Shown: positions 28,498 through 36,245 of the stretch, piece after piece
Numbering within the stretch: position 1 is the stretch's first letter
How the letters are laid out: each line of letters opens with the position of its first letter
Virus record (IMG/VR): IMGVR_UViG_3300048573_000207
Span: 1 to 60,806 of that record
DNA length: 60,806 nucleotides
DNA from: a virus
Direction: 5' to 3' (one strand)
Position numbers and translations under genes: made by a program
The notes under the pieces: model-generated
Databases searched by the model: none
The model's input: the letters and a program-made list of their open reading frames with translations, nothing else
What the model was told of the DNA's origin: nothing

Positions 28498-29441
28498 TTG
28501 TAAACACAGAAAATAGTCACCTGGTGTATTGGTACAACGACAACAAGTCTAGTATCTGGAGAACCGACGATTTTGATACCACTTCAATGAGTGTGGGAGG
28601 ATGTACCAGAAAGCCAATGAAACTCCAAGCAGAACTAATCAGAAATGCTCGTTCATTGATTAGACAATATCCTGATTTGACTATTTTTATGAGTGGTGGA
28701 TTAGACAGTGAAATGGCACTACGTTCTTTTCTTGCTGCTGGTATTACTCCTAAACTGGTTACTGTAAGATTCCCCCACGACAACAACATACACGACATTG
28801 GTCCAATGATCACAATGCTAAACAGCATGGGTTTGGAATATTCCATTATTGACATTGATCCCGACGCATTTTATTACTCAGGGGAATGGAAAGAAATTGC
28901 AGTAAAGTACCAAGCCTATACATTTTATCAACAAATGTTATTAAAAATTGCAGAGCAATACAATGCTCCAATGATCACAGTAGACGAAGTTGAGCTTGAA
29001 AATTTGCCAACTGTTGATTACGAAACCGGCCAGTATAAGTTTAATTGGTCTTTTTTGAAAAAAGAAGATCAAGACGGAGTGTGGCGCCGCTTTAACGAAA
29101 AGACTGGCATCCCTGCGTTAAATAATTTTTATACCTACAGTCCAGAATCTATTTTGGCATTTTTAAAAGAAGACACAGTTGCAAATCTCATAAGAGGTAA
29201 TATTCCTTATAAGCTGTCATGGACTTCATCTAAGATGAAAATTTATGGATCGCTGGGATACAATTTTAGAAAGCGACCAAAGTGGCACGGTGTGGAAAAT
29301 TACATGCACTTATGGGATATGGTAAACTATAATCTTGGCCAAACTGGATTGCACTATAGTCCCAGGCACTATGCAGTACCTGCACTAGAACTAGAACATA
29401 ATTTAGAAACAGGAAAACAAACACTATGTCAGACCGCATAA
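28494..29441 (+). CDS. PP-loop ATP pyrophosphatase (N-type)
   Basis: A 315-residue protein. TIFMSGGLDSEMALRSFLAA at about 64-83 is the SGGxDS pyrophosphate loop that binds ATP in asparagine synthetase, GMP synthetase and QueC-type enzymes. A following strand (PKLVTVRFPHDNN) fits the nucleotide-binding fold. No glutaminase domain precedes it and no QueC-type cysteine cluster follows it. It would adenylate a carboxylate or carbonyl to form an amide or similar bond; the substrate is unknown. It overlaps both neighbours and shares its class with the gene at 32453-33523. Confidence 0.7.
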   Translation: MIVNTENSHLVYWYNDNKSSIWRTDDFDTTSMSVGGCTRKPMKLQAELIRNARSLIRQYPDLTIFMSGGLDSEMALRSFLAAGITPKLVTVRFPHDNNIHDIGPMITMLNSMGLEYSIIDIDPDAFYYSGEWKEIAVKYQAYTFYQQMLLKIAEQYNAPMITVDEVELENLPTVDYETGQYKFNWSFLKKEDQDGVWRRFNEKTGIPALNNFYTYSPESILAFLKEDTVANLIRGNIPYKLSWTSSKMKIYGSLGYNFRKRPKWHGVENYMHLWDMVNYNLGQTGLHYSPRHYAVPALELEHNLETGKQTLCQTA

Positions 29442-30064
29442 TCCCCCTTAACAGTACACATCTAACAGGACTAGTCAACTTTGCCGACGGCATTTACAAA
29501 AATGCTGACCCGGACAAATATCCAGATTTTCGCATTTCAGCGGACATCGACGACCATGCCAAGCGAACTAAATTTTTTAGTGCATTTTTAGTCCCTAGTA
29601 GCTTCAACGATTATAATATCAGGCAAGCGTATGCATTTGTCAATGATGACGGGGAGTATCAAGCCGCCGTAGGTGTACGCAGATGGGGTCATATGCCAAG
29701 TTGGAGTGTTGGTTGGTTATTGAGTCCAAGCCTTGGAGTACGTTTTATTCCAATGTTTAGAAAAATAATGGACGAGCTGTGCAAAATACACGAAGCCGCA
29801 GGCATGAATGAGTTTTATGTAACGTACCCAACAAGTCGCGAAGCAGCGTATAGTAAGATCATGCTGCCCTTTCGAGATCGCTACTACAGTTTTGTTGAAT
29901 GTACGCTGCCAGCAAAAACAGTAAGTCCTTATGGATTTATTCACTCGTTAATGGGATCAACAATTCACCCACATGATATGAATCTACGAAGATACATACT
30001 ACGAAGAGAAAATACCGAGCCTGAAAGTCAAGGCGGCATTGTTAACAGAAAATTTAAAAAATGA
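29426..30064 (+). CDS. GNAT-like acetyltransferase, tentative
   Basis: A 212-residue protein, its ATG 16 bases inside the previous gene. IRQAYAFVNDDGEYQAAVGV and a helix (MFRKIMDELCKIHEAAGMNE) followed by FYVTYPTSR give the strand-helix-strand order of GNAT N-acyltransferases. The acetyl-CoA loop is weak. It ends in an ATGA overlap with the desaturase, so acyl transfer and desaturation may be linked. That is inference from context. Confidence 0.45.
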   Translation: MSDRIIPLNSTHLTGLVNFADGIYKNADPDKYPDFRISADIDDHAKRTKFFSAFLVPSSFNDYNIRQAYAFVNDDGEYQAAVGVRRWGHMPSWSVGWLLSPSLGVRFIPMFRKIMDELCKIHEAAGMNEFYVTYPTSREAAYSKIMLPFRDRYYSFVECTLPAKTVSPYGFIHSLMGSTIHPHDMNLRRYILRRENTEPESQGGIVNRKFKK

Positions 30065-30945
30065 AAAATTGGTTAAACAAACAAGTAGAGTTGTATCGTA
30101 AGACACACCAGATTCCGTACATATTAGCAGTATGGTTGCCTTATCACGTGGCAGCAATTGCAGTAATTGCTTATACCATTGCAACAGGCTGGTCATGGAG
30201 CTATATGCTTCTTGCCGTTTGCGGCTGGGTATTGCTAGACGGTGTTGGCAATAACTTGACACTGCATCGTTGGTTAAGCCATAAAAGCTGGACTCCACAT
30301 AAATGGGCAGAACCATTCTTATTATGGGCAAGTACCATGGTAGGAGAAGGTAGTCCGTTATGGTGGGTAGCACTACACCGCGGGCATCATCATCGAGTAA
30401 GTGACCAGCCAGGAGAAGACATTCATACTCCAGTTGGCAATGGATGGTGGCATAGCTATATGGGTTGGCAGTTTGGCATCGACCAAAAATCAGTTGGCTT
30501 TCGTTACGCAGTTGACTTGCTAAGAGATCGTCGTGTTACATTTATTCATGAAAACTACAACAAAATCATCTATGGCACATTGCTGTTGAGTGCATTCTTG
30601 TTTGGATGGCAAGCTACCGTTTGGTTCTTTGTCGTTGGTGCGTTAATGAGCTTGCATGCAGACGGTCTAGTAAACACATTCGGGCACGTACCTGGCGCTG
30701 GCTACCAAAACTTCAACAACAAAGATGCAAGTACTAACGTATGGGCAATTGGATACTTTCACTGGGGGTCGGGTTGGCACAACAATCATCATGCCAAAGC
30801 AAGTTCATTTGATTTTGGTACTTCAGTGAGTGGTCGCCCCCATGAATTTGATCCGTGCTTGGTTTTGGTGATTCCGTTTGCTCCGCTTTCGGAGACTAAA
30901 CGCTTGTGGTTGTTACGTAAAGATGCTATACTAGCTAAACAATAA
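30061..30945 (+). CDS. fatty acid desaturase (delta-9 acyl-CoA/acyl-lipid type)
   Basis: A 294-residue integral membrane diiron enzyme. The three histidine boxes are present: LHRWLSHKSW (H-x4-H), HRGHHHR (H-x2-HH) and, late in the protein, HNNHHA. Hydrophobic segments lie at about 20-55 and 175-205. It would introduce a double bond in host acyl chains at the inner membrane and might alter membrane fluidity or produce a modified lipid during infection. It is the last gene of the overlapping operon that began at 21937. The thyX remnant follows nine bases later. Confidence 0.85.
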   Translation: MKNWLNKQVELYRKTHQIPYILAVWLPYHVAAIAVIAYTIATGWSWSYMLLAVCGWVLLDGVGNNLTLHRWLSHKSWTPHKWAEPFLLWASTMVGEGSPLWWVALHRGHHHRVSDQPGEDIHTPVGNGWWHSYMGWQFGIDQKSVGFRYAVDLLRDRRVTFIHENYNKIIYGTLLLSAFLFGWQATVWFFVVGALMSLHADGLVNTFGHVPGAGYQNFNNKDASTNVWAIGYFHWGSGWHNNHHAKASSFDFGTSVSGRPHEFDPCLVLVIPFAPLSETKRLWLLRKDAILAKQ

Positions 30946-30953
30946 GGAACAAC

Positions 30954-31010
30954 ATGACAGTACGACTTTTATCTTTCTCACAACCGACGGCAGAATTTAA
31001 AAATAAGTAA
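30954..31010 (+). pseudogene. thyX: remnant of a thyX 5' end, cut off by the homing endonuclease
   Basis: An ATG with an AAGGAAC ribosome binding site opens an 18-codon frame that stops at 31008-31010. Its peptide MTVRLLSFSQPTAEF aligns without gaps with the start of the intact ThyX (MKVELVSHSAPSTEM): Met1, Val3, Leu5, Ser7, Ser9, Pro11 and Glu14 match, and most other positions are conservative. The nucleotide sequences differ much more, so it is not a recent copy of the thyX downstream. It is best read as the original thyX start, directly behind the desaturase, left after an endonuclease-linked allele replaced the rest. Confidence 0.6.
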
Positions 31011-31035
31011 CCTGCTGTAGTTTCAATCTCAATCA

Positions 31036-31041
31036 TAAATA
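31036..31041 (+). promoter_or_regulatory. T4-type late promoter CATAAATA, 5 bases before the HNH endonuclease ATG
   Basis: CATAAATA (31034-31041) ends five bases before the ATG at 31047, the same spacing as at gene 25 and at 18755. A homing endonuclease driven by a late promoter, independently of its target gene, is a pattern known from T4. Confidence 0.55.
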
Positions 31042-31046
31042 CTTTT

Positions 31047-31787
31047 ATGAAAAAGAGAATAAATTACAGACGAATATGGGTAGCTTATCATGGCAAAATT
31101 CCCAAGGATATAGACGGGCGATCGTTTGACATACATCACTTAGATGGTAATAGTGATAACAATAGCATTGGCAATTTAATAGCTATATCAGCATACGAAC
31201 ATTATTGCATACATAGAGATAAAGGCGAGTTTGGCGCTGCTGCAATGATTGCTAGACGAATGAAAACTAAGCCTAGCGACTTGTCCGAAACTGTTAAATT
31301 GCAAATGAAAAAGTTAATCGAATCGGGCCAACATAATTTCTCGGTTAAAGGATTTGTTAGTGTCAGGGATAAAGATGGTAATAATATGCGAGTAAGTAAA
31401 GACGACCTGAGATTTATCTCAGGTGAGTTAGTTGGAGTTAACACTGGATTTGTTACTGTTAAGGATAAAGATGGTAATAATATGCGAGTTAGCAAAAACG
31501 ACGATCGTCTTAAAACAGGTGAGTTAGTTGGAGTTAATACTGGATTTGTTACTGTTAAGGATAAAGATAGTAATAGTATGCGAGTAAGTAAAGATGACCT
31601 GAGATTTATCTCAGGTGAATTAAAAAGTATCAATTGTGGGAAAATTGGATATAACCTTGGTCGAACCTGGACCCAAACAAATAAGCGTCCGACTGTAAAA
31701 TGTCCACACTGTGCTAAAGAAGGTGACATTAGCCCAATGAAACAACATCATTTCGATAATTGTAAATATAAAATAGGAATAGTATGA
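31047..31787 (+). CDS. HNH homing endonuclease with three internal repeats and a zinc-finger-like tail
   Basis: A 246-residue protein. The HNH core is near residue 28-55 (DIHHLDGNSDNNSIGNLIAI, then EHYCIH). Residues 102-193 are three copies of a 32-residue DNA-binding repeat (GFVTVKDKDGNNMRVSKDDx, ending GELVGVNT), a motif common in T4-family HNH endonucleases. The C-terminus has a CPHC...H...C pattern that may bind zinc. The stop overlaps the thyX start by ATGA. It is a free-standing homing endonuclease, not an intron gene, since intact thyX follows. The target site is probably the 5' part of thyX in related phages. Confidence 0.8.
   Translation: MKKRINYRRIWVAYHGKIPKDIDGRSFDIHHLDGNSDNNSIGNLIAISAYEHYCIHRDKGEFGAAAMIARRMKTKPSDLSETVKLQMKKLIESGQHNFSVKGFVSVRDKDGNNMRVSKDDLRFISGELVGVNTGFVTVKDKDGNNMRVSKNDDRLKTGELVGVNTGFVTVKDKDSNSMRVSKDDLRFISGELKSINCGKIGYNLGRTWTQTNKRPTVKCPHCAKEGDISPMKQHHFDNCKYKIGIV
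31350..31625 (+). repeat. 96-bp tandem repeat within the HNH endonuclease gene
   Basis: Units start at 31350, 31446 and 31542 with an exact 96-base period. The third is truncated near 31625. Units 1 and 3 share the segment around ACCTGAGATTTATCTCAGGT, which also forms an inverted repeat. Unit 2 differs there. The array encodes the three 32-residue DNA-binding repeats. Confidence 0.9.
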
Positions 31788-32464
31788 AAGTAGAATTAGT
31801 ATCGCATTCAGCCCCATCAACCGAGATGGTAGGAAACGGGATAACCGACTTGCAGGAATTGGTGGCATTTTGTGCTCGAGTAAGCAATCCAGATAATCAG
31901 TATAATACTGAAACAAGTGAAAAACTGATTAATTACTTGATCAAACATAAACATTTTAGTCCACTTGAGATGGCTAGCGTATGCATGTCGATTGAGACCA
32001 CCAGAGATATCGCCAGGCAGATCCTTCGCCACCGTAGTTTTTCATTCCAAGAGTTTAGCCAACGTTATGCAGACCCTACCACGGACTTAGGCTTTGTTGT
32101 TAGAGACGCACGCCTACAGGACACAAAAAATCGTCAAAACAGTGTAGACTTAGACTTAACTGATGCTGATCAGCGTGAATTAAACAACTTGTGGATTGAA
32201 AAACAACAGGATGTTATTTGCCAAGCTAAACATGCGTATAACTGGGCAATTGCGAACGGAATTGCAAAAGAACAGGCCAGAGTTGTTCTGCCTGAGGGCA
32301 ATACCGTCAGCCGTTTGTACATGAATGGTACGCTGAGAAGTTGGTGTCACTTCATTGAATTACGTAGTGCAAATGGTACACAGAAAGAGCATCAGTTAGT
32401 TGCCTTGGCCTGTGCAAAAGCTATTGCAGCCATTTACCCGACTGCTAACAACTTAATCTCCTAA
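31784..32464 (+). CDS. thyX: flavin-dependent thymidylate synthase
   Basis: A 226-residue enzyme that methylates dUMP to dTMP using methylene-tetrahydrofolate, FAD and NADPH. The ThyX signature RHRx7S is intact at residues 82-92 (RHRSFSFQEFS), followed by QRY. Length is in the normal range. It supplies dTMP for phage DNA replication. The ATG overlaps the endonuclease stop. The 3' end overlaps the convergent gene at 32453 by 12 bases. The start of the protein resembles the remnant at 30954, as described there. Confidence 0.95.
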   Translation: MKVELVSHSAPSTEMVGNGITDLQELVAFCARVSNPDNQYNTETSEKLINYLIKHKHFSPLEMASVCMSIETTRDIARQILRHRSFSFQEFSQRYADPTTDLGFVVRDARLQDTKNRQNSVDLDLTDADQRELNNLWIEKQQDVICQAKHAYNWAIANGIAKEQARVVLPEGNTVSRLYMNGTLRSWCHFIELRSANGTQKEHQLVALACAKAIAAIYPTANNLIS

Positions 32465-33523
32465 CTCTTTTGTGGCAGTTAACGAACCATCTGCGTTCTG
32501 CCACAAAAATCCCCAAGCGTTATTATAACGTGTAATGGTCGGTAAGCTGGGCCATTTTGTTTTATACTTCAAGTATTTCTCATTTGGCCAAATATCATTG
32601 ATCAGTTGTTTTGCTGGCAACTTGTATGTGTTCCATTTTCCGCCTACTTTAGCTTCGTTAGTATACAATGCCCACTGTTGATATTGTGTACTATCAAAGA
32701 AGTTTACAACATTGCCGGCCATGTATTCAGCTTGCTGTGCAGTTGGAGCATGCATTGCCATACGATACTTGACAGCTTGCCACTTCATTGCATAGTTTAA
32801 CCACCATAGGAAATCGTGATTGGTGTTGATAGGAACTGGACTTGCTGCTACCAATGCTCGTAACATTTCCTCACGTTCTTCTCTGTACGGTTCTTTTTTG
32901 TTTAACAACCAAGGAAGCGTTTCAGTTTCCCAATCACCGTGAATAGCATCAAAGTTATTTGAGTTATCCATGTAGCTTTTTAATGTCAAGCTACCAAACA
33001 AGTTATCGGCACATTCGCCAGTGACACACACATTCTTTGGATCCGTTACAATGTCATAAAACTGATTGCTTGGTAATAAGCGTGTACCAAAGTACGGTAG
33101 TACCACTTGATCAAAGAACTCGGGATTTTCCATTTGGCTATCTTCGTTGACAGCAAGCCAAGTGACTTTTTGCAACTCTGCCCAGTCTGGATGACTAATA
33201 AGCAAAGACACAATCAATGTAGAGTCAATACCGCCACTTTGAAAAATTACTAGTCGTTCTTTACCCGGCTCGCTCAGCTTGGCAATGCACTCATCAATCC
33301 TGTTATAAGATACTCCGCTAAAACTAGGAACAACAGATGGCCGCTCTGGGATAGGGCTATTGTTATAAATGTCAATACCCGGGATATCAATTGTACCAGT
33401 GCGATCGCTTAAACTGATCCAAGGGTTAAACATTTCAATGAATGTCTTTGTAACAGGATTGATATCTGCTGCTGCGGGACTACGGTACAGTCTGTGTGGG
33501 ATATAGTATAATAATTTTTTCAT
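32453..33523 (-). CDS. asparagine-synthetase-like ATP pyrophosphatase
   Basis: A 356-residue protein. VIFQSGGIDSTLIVSLLISH holds the SGGxDS loop that binds ATP. TGECADNLFGSLTL matches the TGE-x-(A/G)DE-x-FGG loop of asparagine synthetase domains and fixes the type better than at 28494. The N-terminal glutaminase domain of AsnB is missing, so the ammonia source would be free ammonia or another protein, or the domain may make a beta-lactam-type or amide bond to another substrate. Trp and Tyr are frequent in the C-terminal third. It overlaps thyX and follows a probable late gene pair. Confidence 0.7.
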   Translation of the reverse strand: MKKLLYYIPHRLYRSPAAADINPVTKTFIEMFNPWISLSDRTGTIDIPGIDIYNNSPIPERPSVVPSFSGVSYNRIDECIAKLSEPGKERLVIFQSGGIDSTLIVSLLISHPDWAELQKVTWLAVNEDSQMENPEFFDQVVLPYFGTRLLPSNQFYDIVTDPKNVCVTGECADNLFGSLTLKSYMDNSNNFDAIHGDWETETLPWLLNKKEPYREEREEMLRALVAASPVPINTNHDFLWWLNYAMKWQAVKYRMAMHAPTAQQAEYMAGNVVNFFDSTQYQQWALYTNEAKVGGKWNTYKLPAKQLINDIWPNEKYLKYKTKWPSLPTITRYNNAWGFLWQNADGSLTATKELGD

Positions 33524-33524
33524 G

Positions 33525-34145
33525 TTACATCATCATTGATAAAAACAAATCTTCTTCCATTTGTGATCGTACAATGGCAAATTCTTCTTTGTTTTTTGCT
33601 GCTCTAATCAACTGTTGAAATCTAATACGCAAACGTTCTAACTTTCTAATAGTTTGAACTCTGTTCTGATACTTGTTGACAATAAAGTGTGCGGCTGTTG
33701 GCAAATCTAAATTAGTTTCTTCTGCATAATCCTTGACAAGGCTACATTCTAAGCCTAGTCCCACTGTTACATTAAGGGCCTGTTGATATTTTAGTTCATA
33801 CGCTTCGTGTTGCCAAGTGTATCGGTATTCAAATCGTTTAAAGCCATGTGATAAACGTTGCTGTAGTTCACTCATTAAATTGACACGGGCCTGTAATTGG
33901 TGACTAAGGATCGTGGATTCCATGGGCTTACGATGTGCTAAAAATTCTGTATTGCGCGGCCCATCGAACTTTAGTTTAAAGTCTAAATTGCCTTGCTGTA
34001 GTTGGGCAGCATGCAAATCACTCACACTATAAATTCTACAAATTGCTTGAAACTCACCTAAGCAGGCAGATTCTAAAACTGATAACTCAGTTGCCCATGC
34101 CAATACTTCGTTTTCTGCGGTACATGCTAATGCTAGCCAATGCAT
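33525..34145 (-). CDS. unidentified helical protein
   Basis: A 206-residue protein with an AGGAG ribosome binding site. The second half is strongly alpha-helical and basic (NRVQTIRKLERLRIRFQQLI), a probable coiled coil. The N-terminus holds alternating hydrophobic residues typical of a helical bundle. One base separates its stop from the next start, so the two genes may be coupled. No family recognised. Confidence 0.55.
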   Translation of the reverse strand: MHWLALACTAENEVLAWATELSVLESACLGEFQAICRIYSVSDLHAAQLQQGNLDFKLKFDGPRNTEFLAHRKPMESTILSHQLQARVNLMSELQQRLSHGFKRFEYRYTWQHEAYELKYQQALNVTVGLGLECSLVKDYAEETNLDLPTAAHFIVNKYQNRVQTIRKLERLRIRFQQLIRAAKNKEEFAIVRSQMEEDLFLSMMM

Positions 34146-34175
34146 ATCAATAACTCCTATCGTTATTGTATGTAG

Positions 34176-34724
34176 TTAGGAAACGGAAGGGATGTTCTCC
34201 AATAGGATGTCATTGAGAAAGCGAATACTCAACATAAGTCTTGGGCTTGCACTTTGATTTTCGATATGATGTGGAATGTCAATCTTAACTAAGGTGGGTT
34301 TGTCAATTACTTTAGTTGCTACCAGTGTTGGTTCTTCTTGCCAGTTGATCTTCAGATACTTGATAGTTTTAAATGGGCTACGAGTTAAAAAGAAGTTGCC
34401 ATCATACCAATACATCGGACCGTTGTTGCAATTTAGAATAGGAAGATTTAGCGCGGTATTAGAAGCATTTACACGAGCTGGATCAAATCCGTCAACATGC
34501 AAATCTTGTACAAAGCCTGGCTCATTGATGAACATTATAGCTGTTTTGACACTAACATCAATTCCCAGCATGTCTGCAATATCGCGTTTAATTATGCTGC
34601 CAATGTATGCTAAGTCTTCTCCTGTGAACGTTATTGCCGTAGTAAAAGTGCCATCCCATTTACTTAGACAGTAATGTTGTATAGCAGGCCAACTTGGCAA
34701 GTTGATTTCTTTGAAATATTCCAT
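34176..34724 (-). CDS. 2-oxoglutarate/Fe(II) oxygenase-like protein
   Basis: A 182-residue protein. QDLHVDGFDPARV supplies the HxD pair, and TLVKIDIPHHIENQSASPRL with MLSIRF supplies the distal His and the Arg that binds 2-oxoglutarate. The start at 34724 (MEYFKEIN) is preferred to an upstream ATG at 34742 because the late promoter lies between them, five bases upstream. Substrate unknown. It is followed by the helical protein and the asparagine-synthetase-like gene, so all three may act on one product. Confidence 0.65.
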   Translation of the reverse strand: MEYFKEINLPSWPAIQHYCLSKWDGTFTTAITFTGEDLAYIGSIIKRDIADMLGIDVSVKTAIMFINEPGFVQDLHVDGFDPARVNASNTALNLPILNCNNGPMYWYDGNFFLTRSPFKTIKYLKINWQEEPTLVATKVIDKPTLVKIDIPHHIENQSASPRLMLSIRFLNDILLENIPSVS

Positions 34725-34729
34725 AATAA

Positions 34730-34735
34730 TATTTA
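34730..34735 (-). promoter_or_regulatory. T4-type late promoter AATAAATA on the - strand, 5 bases before the ATG
   Basis: Read on the - strand, TAAATA ends five bases before the ATG at 34724. It shows that the TAAATA-N5-ATG arrangement is not limited to the + strand and that at least part of the - strand genes here are expressed late. Confidence 0.55.
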
Positions 34736-34773
34736 TTGGCAATCTTGTTCAACAATACTTCATAAGTACTAAC

Positions 34774-35232
34774 ATGGAACATATTATTGTATTTCTAAGC
34801 TGGACATTGTACTTGTATGTGATCCACCGCGTCATTCACGGAGTAGGCTTAAAATTCTTCCCTCTGGCATTTAAAGCACATGCTGATCATCACAAGTATA
34901 TCAATACACATGAACAAACAAAGTGGCATTGGAATAACCTGTTCTTGTTTAACGACACATGGACAAGCACACTCGACTTGTGGATCACAGAAGTTGTTCC
35001 AACACTGGTGTTTAGTTGGATAACTGGATATTGGTGGGTAAGTGTATTTTACTATCTATGGGCTGCATTAGTACAAGAGACGATTGAACATAATCCCAAG
35101 TTCAATTTGTATCCGTTTCTTACAAGTGGGAAGTGGCACTTGATTCATCATCGTGCCACTAACTATAATTACGGATTGTTTTTCCCAGTCTGGGATATTT
35201 TATTTAAAACTCACAAACCATTGGCTAATTGA
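34774..35232 (+). CDS. fatty acid hydroxylase / sterol desaturase family membrane enzyme
   Basis: A 152-residue integral membrane diiron protein. HRVIHG, HADHHKY and HLIHHR give the clustered histidine boxes of the fatty acid hydroxylase superfamily. Three to four hydrophobic segments are visible. The ATG at 34774 follows a run of stop-rich sequence, and the longer frame from 34702 would begin inside the divergent oxygenase gene. It is a + strand gene among - strand neighbours. Together with the desaturase at 30061 it suggests a lipid-modifying function. Confidence 0.7.
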   Translation: MEHIIVFLSWTLYLYVIHRVIHGVGLKFFPLAFKAHADHHKYINTHEQTKWHWNNLFLFNDTWTSTLDLWITEVVPTLVFSWITGYWWVSVFYYLWAALVQETIEHNPKFNLYPFLTSGKWHLIHHRATNYNYGLFFPVWDILFKTHKPLAN

Positions 35233-35906
35233 AATTGCTTTGCATGCCCGGTGCGCTCAATCCAGCTATAAAATGCTAGTATAGCTTTCTTTGGTTGTTC
35301 AACTTCTAATGTAAGTAGATGAGGCCAGATTTCTAAAAAATTTCTAGTAGAAACGTTCTTGGCAGCTAAGTTCTTTGGTACTAGACGTACATGTACTTTT
35401 CCCGTAGGCTCGATGAATACTTGACTAGGCCCGTTTAGTATGCCTGCTTTATCTAAAAATGCAAACGCATCTTCTACACCGTTTACAAAAAATGGTAGCG
35501 TTTGGTCTTTGATAATATTCCACTTGGCATCTTTATAAACAAATGCATCTACAATTGCATGTCGACCTTTGTATGACAAAATATTAAACATCTTGCCAAG
35601 CTCTACTTCAAACTTGGTTGTTAGGTAATGTTCTTTCCTGTTGGCCAATGGCTTATTGTTTAAAATAACTTGATTGCTGATATTATCTAGCCATTGTTGT
35701 CCGCTATTGTGCCATGCAATTGCTGACTTATATACTTGCTCTTGATCCCATGCACTATTATTTAAATCAAGTACATTTAGTTCCGGCGGGTAATCGAACA
35801 TCTGACTATTAGTGGTTGCTATTTGATAACTGACATTGCAAGCAGACAGAACCTTAATAAGTGATTCTGTCTGCTCTCCTGGATTTACTAATAATAGATC
35901 AATCAT
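35211..35906 (-). CDS. unidentified protein
   Basis: A 231-residue protein. Its start overlaps the preceding gene by ATGA and its end overlaps the convergent hydroxylase gene by 22 bases. The N-terminus (MIDLLLVNPGEQTESLIKVL) looks like a Rossmann-type strand and helix. GPSQVFIEPTGKVHVRLVPK is a beta-hairpin. An ATP-grasp-like fold is conceivable but I cannot support it. No known family. Confidence 0.5.
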   Translation of the reverse strand: MIDLLLVNPGEQTESLIKVLSACNVSYQIATTNSQMFDYPPELNVLDLNNSAWDQEQVYKSAIAWHNSGQQWLDNISNQVILNNKPLANRKEHYLTTKFEVELGKMFNILSYKGRHAIVDAFVYKDAKWNIIKDQTLPFFVNGVEDAFAFLDKAGILNGPSQVFIEPTGKVHVRLVPKNLAAKNVSTRNFLEIWPHLLTLEVEQPKKAILAFYSWIERTGHAKQFQLANGL

Positions 35907-36202
35907 TGATTAAAGTGCGTGGCCAATAATGCACCTACTACTCGGGTGACTCGAGTTTTAATAAGTTCACTATCCATCATAACTTCAAAGTCTACAATCC
36001 TGTCTAGATATTGTTCTAGTTGCTTACTTGCCAAAAGCTCGTTGCTACTTTTAATATCAGATAGGTCTTCCTTCTTAAAAACTACTTCAGTGCCATCATT
36101 GAGATACACTTTGATCCAGTCAATGTATTCGACTGGTACTTCTTCAACGTGTATCTCTCTTAGCATTTCTTCAAAGCTACGATCCTTTTTACGGATGCTC
36201 AT
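35903..36202 (-). CDS. small conserved phage protein, function unknown
   Basis: A 99-residue charged protein with a TTGGAG ribosome binding site. It has a helical N-terminal arm (KDRSFEEMLREIHVEEVPVE), a short beta-hairpin with a DGTEVVFKKEDL turn, and a helical end. No Cys. It is transcribed with the next gene (ATGA overlap). Function unknown. Confidence 0.6.
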   Translation of the reverse strand: MSIRKKDRSFEEMLREIHVEEVPVEYIDWIKVYLNDGTEVVFKKEDLSDIKSSNELLASKQLEQYLDRIVDFEVMMDSELIKTRVTRVVGALLATHFNQ

Positions 36203-36245
36203 CTAGTACTCCAAAATGATTTTAAACGGTCAAACAATTTTGGTT

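Noticed and set aside
31202-31729. Reverse-strand ORF of 175 codons over the HNH gene
   Set aside because: Its repeated leucine- and serine-rich sequence is the antisense of the 96-base repeats.
30954-31787. Group I intron interrupting thyX
   Set aside because: ThyX after the HNH gene has a complete N-terminus and normal length, and the HNH gene overlaps its start codon. A free-standing endonuclease with a remnant explains the data better; I also see no intron core.
28494-33523. SGGxDS proteins as QueC
   Set aside because: Neither has the zinc-binding cysteine cluster of QueC, and 32453-33523 carries a TGE loop of asparagine-synthetase type.
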